A stretch of DNA of 64,000 bases from Comamonas thiooxydans (GTDB lineage: Bacteria; Pseudomonadota; Gammaproteobacteria; Burkholderiales; Burkholderiaceae_C), in assembly GCF_002157685.2 (NCBI RefSeq), contig NZ_AP026738.1:1426001-1490000 (forward strand), written 5' to 3'. Numbering within the stretch: position 1 is the stretch's first letter; each line of letters begins with the position of its first letter. Both the position numbers and the translations under genes were made by a program. A model generated the notes under the pieces. That model was not told the origin of the DNA, made no database searches, and saw only the letters and a program-made list of their open reading frames with translations. Shown here piece after piece: positions 43,546 through 52,613 of this stretch.

Positions 43546-44628
43546 ATGAGTCAAACGCTTTTCACGCCCACCCAGCTGGGCAAGATTGCTCTGCAAAACC
43601 GCGTGGTCATGGCCCCCATGACGCGCAACCGCGCCGATGCCGATGGCACGCCCACCGACATCATGGCCGAGCACTATGGCCAGCGCGCTGATGCCGGCCT
43701 GATCGTGGCTGAAGGGGCCTGGCCCGAGGTCGCGGGTCAAGCCTACTGTCGTCAGCCCGGCATCGAAACTGCCGCTCATGTGCGCGGCTGGCGCCGTGTG
43801 ACGGACGCCGTGCATGCGCGTGGCGGATCCATCGTGCTGCAGATCATGCACTCCGGTCGTATCGGCAGCAGTCATATCAAACCCGCTGGTGTGCGTTCCG
43901 TATCGGCGTCCGCCATTCAGGCTCAGGGCAAGATCTGGACCGATGCTGCAGGCATGCAGGATTTCGACCTGCCCCAGGCATTGACGACGGAAGAGGTGCG
44001 CAAGGCCATTGCCGAGCATGCTGCGGCTGCTCGGCGCGCCATGGATGCGGGCTTTGATGGCGTCGAGCTGCATGGCACCAGCGGCTATCTGAGTCTGCAG
44101 TTCCTGCACTCCAGCACCAATCGGCGTACCGATGAATATGGTGGCAACGCCAGCAGTCGCTCACGTTTCGCCGTGGAATGCCTGGGCTCCATGGGGGAGG
44201 CCATCGGCATCGATCGCGTGGGGCTGCGCCTGAACCCCGGCAACACCTTCAATGACACTGCGGATGAAAACTCCGCTGCAACCCATGCCGAACTGATGCG
44301 TCAGGCCGCCAAGCTGGGGATTGCCTATCTGCATGTGATGCGTGCGGTGTTCGATCCTTCAATCGACGCCTTCAAGCTGGCGCGTGAGAACTTTGGCGAG
44401 AACCTGATTCTCAACGATGGCTTTGATGCGCAAAGCGCCGAAGCCGCGTTGCAGGCAGGCGAGGGCAAGGCAGTATCTTTTGCGCGGCATTTCATCGCCA
44501 ACCCCGATCTGGTGCAGCGTATGCGTCAGGGTCTGCCTCTGGCCAGGTTTGACCGCAACACGCTCTACACCCCCGGTGCCAGGGGCTACAACGACTATGC
44601 GTCTGCAGAAGAAGTGCAGATCGTCTGA
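43546..44628 (+). CDS. Old Yellow Enzyme-family flavin oxidoreductase (candidate steroid ene-reductase)
   Basis: A 360-residue FMN TIM-barrel protein. It begins LFTPTQLGKIALQNRVVMAPMTRNRA, the OYE opening, and has the flavin-contact QIMHSGR. The active-site block is FDGVELHGTSGYLSLQFL, where the usual His-x-x-Asn-x-Tyr reads His-x-x-Ser-x-Tyr: the His and proton-donor Tyr are kept and the Asn is replaced. OYEs reduce activated C=C bonds. Placed after the dehydratase gene, it could reduce the double bond left by loss of the 7-hydroxyl. It is the last gene before the operon terminator. Confidence 0.82.
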   Translation: MSQTLFTPTQLGKIALQNRVVMAPMTRNRADADGTPTDIMAEHYGQRADAGLIVAEGAWPEVAGQAYCRQPGIETAAHVRGWRRVTDAVHARGGSIVLQIMHSGRIGSSHIKPAGVRSVSASAIQAQGKIWTDAAGMQDFDLPQALTTEEVRKAIAEHAAAARRAMDAGFDGVELHGTSGYLSLQFLHSSTNRRTDEYGGNASSRSRFAVECLGSMGEAIGIDRVGLRLNPGNTFNDTADENSAATHAELMRQAAKLGIAYLHVMRAVFDPSIDAFKLARENFGENLILNDGFDAQSAEAALQAGEGKAVSFARHFIANPDLVQRMRQGLPLARFDRNTLYTPGARGYNDYASAEEVQIV

Positions 44629-44656
44629 TCAATCAAGAAACTGAGTTCATCGTGTT

Positions 44657-44693
44657 GGCCGCATTCCCGCCTGGGGGTGCGGCCTTTTTTTTT
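44657..44693 (+). terminator. Strong terminator of the ste operon
   Basis: Stem GGCCGCA (44657-44663) with TGCGGCC (44678-44684) followed by nine T residues. It separates the ste operon from the tesB operon. The rest of the 44629-44922 interval holds the tesB regulatory region. Confidence 0.92.
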
Positions 44694-44835
44694 GCACTGC
44701 GGGTTTTCACGGCTGTCGCAAGGGTGTCGGATCGGCCTGTTTCAAAGGGCTGAAAGCAATCTAGTCTATTCCGCTGAACAGCATGCTGATTCTTGTATGG
44801 ATGCTATTAAATTTGGGTGATGAAGCGCTAAATCG

Positions 44836-44853
44836 TTAGTCTCAATGGACGAT
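44836..44853 (+). promoter_or_regulatory. Steroid-regulon inverted repeat, copy 2 (upstream of tesB)
   Basis: TTAGTC-TCAATG-GACGAT, 69 bp before the tesB start codon. It shares both half-sites with copy 1, and the six-base centre differs. Confidence 0.7.
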
Positions 44854-44922
44854 GTTTGCAAAGGCTCTCCTCTTCAGAATCCTCAGCATCACTAAAGGAT
44901 TTGGGTTGGAGGCCCCGACATC

Positions 44923-45825
44923 ATGATGGAAATACGTGGACTAGCGTACGTTGTTGCCGAGAGCTCTGATTTGGATCGCTGGGTCAGCTACGCACGTGAT
45001 GTGCTTGGCATGATGCCAAGCACCACTGCCGATGGCGATCTGCTGATCAAGATGGATGAGCGTCAGTTCCGCTTCCAGGTTCAGCCTGGCAGCAATGACA
45101 GATACTCCGCATCCGGTTGGGAAGTGGCCAACAAGCAAGCCTTCGAGCAGGCGCTCAAGGTGCTGCAGGCCGCTGATGTGCACTACGAAATGGGCAGCTC
45201 CGAGTTGTGTGCCAAGCGCCATGTGCAGGAGTTGGCCATCGTGATGGATCCGTCCGGAAACCGTCATGAGATCGTCTGGGGCTTCAAGTCCGACTTCAGT
45301 CATTTCGCATCGCCCCAGGGGGTGTCGCGCTTCATCACCGGCGACTATGGTCTGGGACACACCGTGCTGCCCGCTCCCGACTTTGACAAGACCGTGGCCT
45401 TTGTGCGCAATGTGCTGGGCTTTGGTCTTTCGGACATCTACAACTTCAAGCCCGCAGGCGATGCCGGCCCCACGGTACGAATCCATTTCTTCCACTGCGC
45501 CAACGGCCGTCACCACAGCCTGGCCCTGGCCGAGTTCCCTTCCGCATCGGGCTGCGTGCACGTGATGGTGGAGGTGGACAACATGCCCGAAGTGGGCCGT
45601 GCCATGGACCGCATGCAAAAGAGCCAGGTCAAGCTCTCTGCCACTCTGGGTCAGCACACCAACGACAAGATGATCTCGTTCTACATGAAGACGCCCTCCA
45701 ACTTCGATCTGGAGTTCGGCTATGGCGGCGCTGTCATCGACTGGGAACACCACATCACGCACGAGTTCACGACCGTAAGCCTCTGGGGGCACGACTTCAG
45801 CGTGGGCCGCCCTGAAAACAACTGA
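44923..45825 (+). CDS. tesB: 3,4-DHSA extradiol (meta-cleavage) dioxygenase
   Basis: A 300-residue two-domain type I extradiol dioxygenase that opens the aromatised A-ring of 3,4-dihydroxy-9,10-secoandrosta-1,3,5(10)-triene-9,17-dione with O2. The vicinal-oxygen-chelate repeats are residues about 5-125 and 140-270. The iron ligands appear as the His of YGLGHTVLPAP, the His of GRHHSLALAEF and the Glu of NFDLEFGYGG. ATG 44923 and ATG 44926 are adjacent; TTGGAGG lies upstream. It heads the long C/D-ring operon, matching the TA441 arrangement. Confidence 0.9.
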   Translation: MMEIRGLAYVVAESSDLDRWVSYARDVLGMMPSTTADGDLLIKMDERQFRFQVQPGSNDRYSASGWEVANKQAFEQALKVLQAADVHYEMGSSELCAKRHVQELAIVMDPSGNRHEIVWGFKSDFSHFASPQGVSRFITGDYGLGHTVLPAPDFDKTVAFVRNVLGFGLSDIYNFKPAGDAGPTVRIHFFHCANGRHHSLALAEFPSASGCVHVMVEVDNMPEVGRAMDRMQKSQVKLSATLGQHTNDKMISFYMKTPSNFDLEFGYGGAVIDWEHHITHEFTTVSLWGHDFSVGRPENN

Positions 45826-45841
45826 TAGGAGGCTTGGAGAC

Positions 45842-46720
45842 ATGGCCAATAAATTGATGACAGCGAAGGACGTTGTGGCATCCATCAAGGACGGCATGAC
45901 GATCGGAATTGGTGGCTGGGGGCCCCGGCGCAAGCCCATGGCCCTGGTGCGCGAGCTGCTGCGCAGCCCCGTCAAGGATCTGACCGTGGTGGCCTATGGC
46001 GGTGCCGATGTGGGCATGCTGTGTGCGGCCGGCAAGGTCAAGAAGTTGATCTTCGCCTTTGTGTCGCTGGACTTCATCCCGCTGGAGCCGTACTTTCGCA
46101 AGGCCCGCCAGAGTGGTGAGATCGAGGTCATGGAAATTGACGAAGGTCATATGGTGCTGGGCCTGAAGGCTGCCGGCATGCGTATTCCCTACATTCCCAC
46201 CCGAGTCGGTCTGGGCACCGATGTGCTCAAGCACAACAGCTCCATCCGCCTTATCGAATCGCCCTACGACGGCAAGGAGTGGGTGGCGATGCCCGCCATC
46301 AATCTGGATGTAGCCCTGCTGCACGTGGATCGCGCGGACTCTCGCGGTGTCTGCCAGATTGCAGGTCCCGATATCTATATGGACGACCTGTTTGCCCGAG
46401 CCGCAACCAATACGTTTGTGAGCTGCGACGAACTGGTCGAGTCCAGCAGCTTCGAGTCGGAGCAAGCCGCGCGCCTGGTGTTCTGGGAGCGCTCTGAAAC
46501 CACGGGTGTCGTGCATCTGCCCGGCGGTGCCCACCCATCGTCCTGTGCTCCTCTGTATGGCTTTGATGTCAAGCACTTCAAGGAATACGCGGCCAGCAGC
46601 AAGGAGGAGGGGGGCTGGAGCAGCTACCAGCAGAAATACGTGCAGTGCACGGAGCAGGAATATCTGGAAAAAGTGGGTGGCATGGAAGCAATCAAGCGCC
46701 TGCCCTTGCCCGTGTTCTGA
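45842..46720 (+). CDS. scdL1: C-ring-opening CoA-transferase-like hydrolase, alpha subunit
   Basis: A 292-residue class I CoA-transferase-fold protein, the counterpart of actinobacterial IpdA. With its partner it opens the last steroid ring of the CoA-bound indane intermediate instead of moving CoA. The N-terminal Rossmann-like start is IKDGMTIGIGGWGPRRKPMALVREL. Glu101 in MEIDEGHMVLG is a candidate for the catalytic Glu known near residue 105 in IpdA. An AGGAGG site lies upstream. It is 12 bp before scdL2. Confidence 0.88.
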   Translation: MANKLMTAKDVVASIKDGMTIGIGGWGPRRKPMALVRELLRSPVKDLTVVAYGGADVGMLCAAGKVKKLIFAFVSLDFIPLEPYFRKARQSGEIEVMEIDEGHMVLGLKAAGMRIPYIPTRVGLGTDVLKHNSSIRLIESPYDGKEWVAMPAINLDVALLHVDRADSRGVCQIAGPDIYMDDLFARAATNTFVSCDELVESSSFESEQAARLVFWERSETTGVVHLPGGAHPSSCAPLYGFDVKHFKEYAASSKEEGGWSSYQQKYVQCTEQEYLEKVGGMEAIKRLPLPVF

Positions 46721-46732
46721 GGAGGCACAGAG

Positions 46733-47503
46733 ATGAGTGAAATTGCATTGGTAGATCGCGTCATCTGCGCCGCGGCACGTGCCTGGGAAAACGATGGCGA
46801 AGTGTTGGCCACCGGCATTGGCCTGGTGCCACGTCTGGCGGCTTCGTTGTGCATGCGTTCCATCAACACCGATCTGATCATGACGGACTCCGAGGCCTGG
46901 GTGGTCAATGAACCCGTGCCCGTAGGTCCACGAGGTGAATACAAGATCAAGCGTGAAAGCTGGATGGGTTTTTCGCGCATCTTCGACAACGTCTGGGGAG
47001 GCAAGCGCCACGCCATGGTGGGTCCCGTGCAGGTGGACCGCTTCGGTCAGGGCAATATCTCCATGGTGGGCAGCGACTACGCCCGTCCCAAGTCGATGAT
47101 GCTGGGCGTGCGCGGCTTCCCCGGCAATTCGATCAACCACGCCAACTCCTTCTTTGTGCCCAACCACAGCACCAAGGTTTTTGTGTCGGGCGAGGTCGAT
47201 GCCGTGGGCAGCGTGGGCTACAACCCTGCGCGCCTGGCCAAGGGCTGGACGCTGGAGGAGACCACCGACATTCGCTTCATCTTCACCAATCTGTGTGTGA
47301 TGGACTTTGGCGGACCCAGCCATCAAGTGCGCCTGGTGTCGCTGCATCCCGGCGTGACAGCGGTGCAGGTCAAGGAGGCCACGGGCTTTCCGATCCATGT
47401 TCCCGAGAACGTGGGTGTGACACCTGATCCCACGCCCGAGCAACTGGCCTTGCTGGCTCAGCTCGATCCGCACAATCTGCGCGCTACGGCCATGGGAGTC
47501 TGA
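46733..47503 (+). CDS. scdL2: C-ring-opening CoA-transferase-like hydrolase, beta subunit
   Basis: A 256-residue partner of ScdL1 and counterpart of IpdB. It starts IALVDRVICAAARAWENDGEVLATGIGLVPRLAA. The Ser-Glu-Asn-Gly motif of genuine CoA transferases is not seen, in line with the hydrolytic role of IpdAB. It overlaps the next gene's ribosome site (1-bp gap to scdY), implying translational coupling. Confidence 0.88.
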   Translation: MSEIALVDRVICAAARAWENDGEVLATGIGLVPRLAASLCMRSINTDLIMTDSEAWVVNEPVPVGPRGEYKIKRESWMGFSRIFDNVWGGKRHAMVGPVQVDRFGQGNISMVGSDYARPKSMMLGVRGFPGNSINHANSFFVPNHSTKVFVSGEVDAVGSVGYNPARLAKGWTLEETTDIRFIFTNLCVMDFGGPSHQVRLVSLHPGVTAVQVKEATGFPIHVPENVGVTPDPTPEQLALLAQLDPHNLRATAMGV

Positions 47504-47504
47504 T

Positions 47505-48407
47505 ATGGGTGATGCATCCAGCGAATTTGTGACACGCGAGGACAAAGCCGTCTATGAAACGGACGAGCCCGTTCTCTACAGCGTGGACAACGGCATTGCC
47601 ACGGTCACCATGAATCGGCCCACGTTCAATAACGTGCAGAACTCGCAGATGACCTATGCGCTGGATGCTGCATTCCGCAAGGCAACCGACGACGACAGCG
47701 TCAAGGTCATCGTGCTGCGTGGCGAAGGCAAGCACTTCAGTGCGGGTCACGATATCGGCACGCCTGGCCGAGACATCAACAAGTCCTTTGACCGTGCCCA
47801 TCTGTGGTGGGATCACACCAACAAGCCTGGGGGCGAGCAGCTGTTTGCCCGCGAGCAAGAGGTCTACCTGGGCATGTGCCGGCGCTGGCGCGAGATCCCC
47901 AAACCCATGATTGCCATGGTGCAGGGGGCATGCGTGGCGGGCGGTCTGATGTTGGCCTGGGTCTGCGATCTGATCGTGGCCAGCGACGATGCGTTTTTCC
48001 AGGATCCCGTGGTGCGCATGGGCATCCCCGGTGTGGAGTACTTCGCCCACGCCCACGAGCTGCATCCGCGTATTGCCAAGGAGTTCCTGCTGTTGGGCGA
48101 ACGCATGCCGGCAGAGCGCGCCTATCAGATGGGCATGGTCAACAGCGTGGTGCCGCGTGCCGAACTGCAGGACCAGGTCTATGCCATGGCCCAGCGCATG
48201 GCGGCACAGCCGCGTCTGGGCCTGGCGCTGACCAAGATGGTCGTCAACAAGGCTGAAGAGCTGCAGGGCCTGCGTTCCACCATGGAAATGGCTTTTGGCT
48301 ACCACCACTTTGCTCACGCGCACAGTCAGGCGATGGGCATGGGGCAACTGGGCGGCCAGGATGCCAGGTCCATGGCAAAGGCCAATAAAGAAGAGTCAAA
48401 GGCATGA
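47505..48407 (+). CDS. scdY: Crotonase-family D-ring hydrolase (EchA20-like)
   Basis: A 300-residue crotonase, longer than usual enoyl-CoA hydratases because of a 30-residue insert (GTPGRDINKSFDRAHLWWDHTNKPGGEQ) after HFSAGHDIG. The oxyanion-hole segments are HFSAGHD and VQGACVAGGLMLA. In place of the usual catalytic Glu loop it reads DPVVRMGIPGVEYFAHAHEL, as I expect for EchA20-type enzymes that cleave the cyclopentanone D-ring of the CoA ester. The order scdL1-scdL2-scdY-scdK repeats the functional set ipdA-ipdB-echA20-ipdC. Confidence 0.8.
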   Translation: MGDASSEFVTREDKAVYETDEPVLYSVDNGIATVTMNRPTFNNVQNSQMTYALDAAFRKATDDDSVKVIVLRGEGKHFSAGHDIGTPGRDINKSFDRAHLWWDHTNKPGGEQLFAREQEVYLGMCRRWREIPKPMIAMVQGACVAGGLMLAWVCDLIVASDDAFFQDPVVRMGIPGVEYFAHAHELHPRIAKEFLLLGERMPAERAYQMGMVNSVVPRAELQDQVYAMAQRMAAQPRLGLALTKMVVNKAEELQGLRSTMEMAFGYHHFAHAHSQAMGMGQLGGQDARSMAKANKEESKA

Positions 48408-49492
48408 GCAATATGAACGATATGGGCAGTCTGCGCACTCCTATCTGCGACCTGCTGGGGTGCCGCTACCCCGTCATCCAGACGGCCATGGGCTATGTGG
48501 CGGGCGCTGATCTGGTGGTAGGTACCACCAACGCCGGCGGCTTCGGCTTTCTGGCCGGCGCCACCATTCCCGCGGACAGGATCGAAGCCGAAATTCTGCG
48601 TGTCAAGCGCGAGACCGACGATCAACCTTTCGGGCTGAACTTTCACATGTTTCAGCCCAATGCCCAGCAACTGCTGGATCTGGCCGTGAAGTACCGCCTG
48701 CGTGCGGTGAGCTACGGCCGTGGTCCGGACAAGAAGGTGATAGGCCGTCTGCGTGATGCCGGCATCGTCTGCATGCCCACAGTGGGAGCCCTGAAGCATG
48801 CTCAGAAGGCGATCGAGATGGGCGCCAATGCCATTACTGTGCAGGGCGGTGAAGGGGGAGGCCATACCGGCAGCGTTCCCACCACGGTGCTGCTGCCTCA
48901 GGTAGTGGATGCGGTCGAGGTGCCCGTGATTGCCGCAGGCGGCTTTTATGACGGCCGTGGCCTGCTGGCTGCTCTGGCCTATGGCGCATCGGGTATTGCC
49001 ATGGGCACGCGGTTCTTGATGACCAGTGATTCCAAGGTGCCAGCCGCCACGCTGCAGCGCTATCTGGCTGCAAGGGATGCGGAAAAGATCTCCATCTCGC
49101 ACCTGGTCGATGGCATGCCCCAGCGCATGATTCCCAACGAATACCTGGCCATGCTCGAAAAAGCCAGCCCCATGAAGCGCTTGCGCATCGCCCTGGGGCT
49201 GGCATTGCAGTGGAAGGCCGAGACCGGCATGACCACGGGCCAGGCCTTGAGCATCTTCATGAAGGCCATGCGCGAAGACTCGTCTTCCGTCGCCCAGACC
49301 GTGATGGCTGCCAATGCCCCCATGTTGCTGCAGCGCTCCATGGTCGATGGCAATCCCGCAGAGGGCGTGATGTCTGCCGGCCAGGTGGCCGCGCTGATTG
49401 GCCGGCTCGACAGCTGCGAGGAAGTGATAGGCGGCATTGTCCGCCAGGCCATGGACCGTCGCAACGCATTGAACGCATTGACTCCCGCATAA
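48404..49492 (+). CDS. scdK: Nitronate-monooxygenase-family flavoprotein (IpdC-like dehydrogenase)
   Basis: A 362-residue FMN TIM-barrel protein related to 2-nitropropane dioxygenase. It begins TPICDLLGCRYPVIQTAMGYVAGADLV, has the FMN-phosphate segment NAITVQGGEGGGHTG and VIAAGGFYDGRGLLAALAYGA. IpdC-type members introduce the ring double bond needed before D- and C-ring opening. The start overlaps the scdY stop (ATGA). ATG 48404 is used; ATG 48410 is also in frame. Confidence 0.78.
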   Translation: MSNMNDMGSLRTPICDLLGCRYPVIQTAMGYVAGADLVVGTTNAGGFGFLAGATIPADRIEAEILRVKRETDDQPFGLNFHMFQPNAQQLLDLAVKYRLRAVSYGRGPDKKVIGRLRDAGIVCMPTVGALKHAQKAIEMGANAITVQGGEGGGHTGSVPTTVLLPQVVDAVEVPVIAAGGFYDGRGLLAALAYGASGIAMGTRFLMTSDSKVPAATLQRYLAARDAEKISISHLVDGMPQRMIPNEYLAMLEKASPMKRLRIALGLALQWKAETGMTTGQALSIFMKAMREDSSSVAQTVMAANAPMLLQRSMVDGNPAEGVMSAGQVAALIGRLDSCEEVIGGIVRQAMDRRNALNALTPA

Positions 49493-49514
49493 CAACAAGC
49501 CAACGAGACCGGAT

Positions 49515-50273
49515 ATGTCCACTCAACAATTTCATTCCAATATTCATGACAACGGCGTGGCGGAGCTGGTGATAGACCGTGCTCCCGTGAATGCCTTGAA
49601 TGCAGCCGGCTGGAATGGCCTGGCCCGGGAAATCCAGGCGCTTGGCGACAGGCCCGAGGTGCGCGTGATCGTCATCCGTGCCGAGAACCGGGGCTTCTGT
49701 GCCGGTGTGGACATCAAGGAACTGGCCGAGAACGACAAGCTCATTCTTGACGTCAACGCAGGCAACTACGCCACGTTCAAGGCCGTGCATCTGAACAAGG
49801 TACCCGTCATCACCGCCGTGCACGGCTTTGTGCTGGGCGGCGGCATCGGCATCTGCGGTGCATCGGACATTGTGATCGCCGCAGAAGACGCTACCTTCGG
49901 CCTGCCCGAAGTGGACCGCGGAGCCATGGGCGGTGCGGCCCATCTGCAGCGCATGTTCGGCGTGCAAAAGACCCGCTACCTGTTCTTTACGGGCGAGATG
50001 ATTGGTGCGGCAGAAGCCTTGCGCCTGGGGGCCATCGAGCGTGTAGTTCCCCGTGAGCAGCTGCGCGACGTCGCCATGGAGATCGCCAACAAGATCGCCG
50101 CCAAGAGCCCCGCCATGATCCGCATCGCCAAGGAAGCGCTGACCGGCATCGAAGACGGCAATCTGGAAGACAAATACCGCTGGGAGCAGGGCTTCACCCT
50201 GCAAGCCTATATGAGCCCCGATTCTGCCGAGACGCGCAGCGCCTTTGTGGAAAAGCGCGACGCCAAATTCTGA
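49515..50273 (+). CDS. Enoyl-CoA hydratase
   Basis: A 252-residue crotonase of standard length. Oxyanion-hole segments are GFCAGVDIKEL and VHGFVLGGGIGICGASD, and one catalytic Glu is visible in FGLPEVDRGAMGGAAH. It probably hydrates a C/D-ring beta-oxidation intermediate after the rings are open, the role reported for ScdN in TA441; I do not assign that symbol with certainty. It is between scdK and the first acyl-CoA dehydrogenase pair. Confidence 0.85.
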   Translation: MSTQQFHSNIHDNGVAELVIDRAPVNALNAAGWNGLAREIQALGDRPEVRVIVIRAENRGFCAGVDIKELAENDKLILDVNAGNYATFKAVHLNKVPVITAVHGFVLGGGIGICGASDIVIAAEDATFGLPEVDRGAMGGAAHLQRMFGVQKTRYLFFTGEMIGAAEALRLGAIERVVPREQLRDVAMEIANKIAAKSPAMIRIAKEALTGIEDGNLEDKYRWEQGFTLQAYMSPDSAETRSAFVEKRDAKF

Positions 50274-50301
50274 GCATCACTAGCGCGAAGAGGAGACAAC
50301 C

Positions 50302-51456
50302 ATGGATTTGACCTATACCCCAGCGCAGAAAGCGTTCCGTGCCCAGGTACGTGAATGGCTCAAGAACAATGTGCCTTCGGAACGACTGCAGAGCTATGAC
50401 ACCCGAGAGGGGTTCGAGCAGCATCGCCAGTGGGAGGCCAAGCTGGCCGACGCCGGCTACAGCGCCGTGACCTGGCCCAAGGATCTGGGAGGCAGCGGCT
50501 GCGACCTGACCGAATGGCTGATCTTTGAAGAGGAGTACTGGGCAGCCGATGCGCCATCCCGCGTGAACCAGAACGGCATTCTGCTGCTGGGCTCCACGCT
50601 GATGGAATTCGGCACGCCCGAGCAGAAGGCCCGCTTTCTACCCCGTATGGCCCGCTGCGACGATATGTGGGCCCAGGGCTGGTCAGAGCCCAACGCCGGC
50701 TCGGACATGGCAGCCATCAGCAGCCGCGCCATTCGCATGGGTGACAAATTCATCCTGAATGGTCAGAAAATCTGGTCTACCCGTGCGATCTTTGCCGACT
50801 GGGTATTTGGACTGTTCCGCAGCGACCCGACGTCGAGCCGCCACCATGGTCTGAGCTACATACTGGTGCCCTTGAATACGCCCGGCATCACCGTGCGTCC
50901 CATTCGTGCCATCAATGGCCGCGAACACTTTGCCGAAATCTTCTTCGACGATGTCGAAGTCCCCGTGGAGAACCTGCTGGGTGCAGAAGGCAAGGGCTGG
51001 CATGTGGCGATGGCGACGGCCGGCTTTGAGCGCGGCCTGCTGCTGCGCTCTCCCGCCCGCTATCAGCGCAGTGCGCAGAAGCTGGTGGACCTGTATCTGC
51101 GCAATCAGGTCGATGCCGACCGCGATCACTCCATCCGCGATGCCGTGCTGCGTGCCTGGCAGGGGGCGGAGGCATACACGCTGTCTTCCTATCACACGGT
51201 GGGTCGCCTGAACAAGGGCGCACAGATTGGCGCCGAAGCCAGCACCAACAAGATTGTCTGGTCCGAGCTGGACATCATGATTCACGAAACCGCGATGCGC
51301 ATTCTGGGCGCGCGTGCCGAGCTCATCGATGACGCCGAGGCCAACGAATGGCTGGAAGGTTTCCTGTTCTCGCAGGCCGGTCCCATCTACGCGGGCAGCA
51401 ACGAGATCCAGCGCAACATCATCGCTCAGCGCATGCTGGGTCTGCCCAAATCCTGA
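50302..51456 (+). CDS. Acyl-CoA dehydrogenase, large subunit of pair 1
   Basis: A 384-residue FAD protein of the ACAD family. FAD and substrate segments are MWAQGWSEPNAGSDMA and FILNGQKIWSTRAIFADW. Where a typical ACAD has the catalytic Glu in YEGT, this one reads IYAGSNEIQ, so the base is absent. In steroid FadE heteromers the base comes from the partner subunit. The partner is the next gene, 17 bp downstream. The pair should desaturate a ring-derived acyl-CoA. Confidence 0.88.
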   Translation: MDLTYTPAQKAFRAQVREWLKNNVPSERLQSYDTREGFEQHRQWEAKLADAGYSAVTWPKDLGGSGCDLTEWLIFEEEYWAADAPSRVNQNGILLLGSTLMEFGTPEQKARFLPRMARCDDMWAQGWSEPNAGSDMAAISSRAIRMGDKFILNGQKIWSTRAIFADWVFGLFRSDPTSSRHHGLSYILVPLNTPGITVRPIRAINGREHFAEIFFDDVEVPVENLLGAEGKGWHVAMATAGFERGLLLRSPARYQRSAQKLVDLYLRNQVDADRDHSIRDAVLRAWQGAEAYTLSSYHTVGRLNKGAQIGAEASTNKIVWSELDIMIHETAMRILGARAELIDDAEANEWLEGFLFSQAGPIYAGSNEIQRNIIAQRMLGLPKS

Positions 51457-51473
51457 TCGGCAGGGAGACAACC

Positions 51474-52613
51474 ATGGACTTCACCTTTACCGAAGATCAA
51501 ATCGCATTCCGTGACTCGATCAGCCGCTTTCTGATGACCGAAGCAGCCCCCGAGCTGCTGCGCGACATCTGGGAAACCCCGACCGGTCGCAGCCCCGAGC
51601 TGTGGGCCAAGATTGCAGAACAAGGCTTGATGGGCCTGTCCGCTCCCGAAGCCGATGGCGGCATGGGCATGGCCGATGTGGACTGGGCACTGCTGCTGCA
51701 GGAGGTGGGCTATTACGCTCTGCCCGATTCCCTGACCGACACAGCCTATGTGGCCGTGGGCATGCTGTGTGCATTGCCGCAAGGACATGAGAGCCGTGTC
51801 TGGCTGTCCAGGATTGCCGCAGGCAGCTGCCGCGTGGCCGTGGGCCATCCCGTCAACCTCAATGTGGCGGACGCGGCATTGGCCGATGTGCTGTTGCTGC
51901 CCCATGCCACTGCCACCGGACTGGAGCTGCACCTGGTCAGGCCTGCACAGTGCGAGATCACGGCGCTGAGCAGTATCGACTCTTCGCGTCGTCTGTCACG
52001 GGTACGCTGGACGGCATCCGATGCCACCCGTTTGCTCGATGGCACTCAGGGCCAGAAGGTCTGGGACACGGCCGGCGAGCGCGGTGCACTCGCTGCAGCT
52101 GCCCAGATGCTGGGCCTGGCTCAGCGCATGCTGGATCTCTCGGTGGACTATGTGGCACAGCGCAAGCAGTTCGACAAGGTCATCGGCAGCTTTCAGGCCG
52201 TGCAGCACCACCTGTCGGACATCGTCACCAAGATCGAGTTTGCCAAACCCGTGCTCTACCGTGCCTTCTATGCGCTGCAGCACGGTGAACCCGATCTGGC
52301 CGTGCGTATCTCGCACGCCAAGCTCCAGTGCAGCGAAGCGAGCTGGTTTGCGGCACGCAACAGTCTGCAGGTGCATGGCGCCATGGGCTACACCTGGGAA
52401 GTCGATCTGCAGATGTTCATGAAGCGCGCCTGGGTGCTGGACGCTGCCTGGGGCGACAAGGCATACCACGCCGCCCGCCTGACTCAGGGCCTGCTGCGCA
52501 GTCCCAATGCCCCGGTGGGCCCCGGATCGACTTTTGATCGAGAAATCGATTCATGTGCCTCCTGCTCTGCGCAAGATGCTATTAAGAACGTTGCTGAAGA
52601 GGTGGCTGCATGA
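51474..52613 (+). CDS. Acyl-CoA dehydrogenase, small-type subunit of pair 1
   Basis: A 379-residue ACAD-fold protein starting MDFTFTEDQIAFRDSISRFL from ATG 51474 (AGGGAGACA upstream). The N-terminal FAD half is degenerate: the WxSEPxAGSD segment is not recognisable. The C-terminal half is well kept (DYVAQRKQFDKVIGSFQAVQHHLSDI) and includes GAMGYTWEVDLQMFMKRAW, whose Glu is the likely catalytic base of the heteromer. The stop overlaps the thiolase start by 4 bp. Confidence 0.87.
   Translation: MDFTFTEDQIAFRDSISRFLMTEAAPELLRDIWETPTGRSPELWAKIAEQGLMGLSAPEADGGMGMADVDWALLLQEVGYYALPDSLTDTAYVAVGMLCALPQGHESRVWLSRIAAGSCRVAVGHPVNLNVADAALADVLLLPHATATGLELHLVRPAQCEITALSSIDSSRRLSRVRWTASDATRLLDGTQGQKVWDTAGERGALAAAAQMLGLAQRMLDLSVDYVAQRKQFDKVIGSFQAVQHHLSDIVTKIEFAKPVLYRAFYALQHGEPDLAVRISHAKLQCSEASWFAARNSLQVHGAMGYTWEVDLQMFMKRAWVLDAAWGDKAYHAARLTQGLLRSPNAPVGPGSTFDREIDSCASCSAQDAIKNVAEEVAA

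Noticed and set aside
42730..44109. A 459-codon minus-strand frame over the dehydratase and OYE genes
   Set aside because: It spans two well-supported plus-strand genes and their junction, and its translation has no family features.
45797..47545. A 582-codon minus-strand frame over scdL1 and scdL2
   Set aside because: It runs across two confident genes with conserved protein motifs and contains only antisense-type composition.
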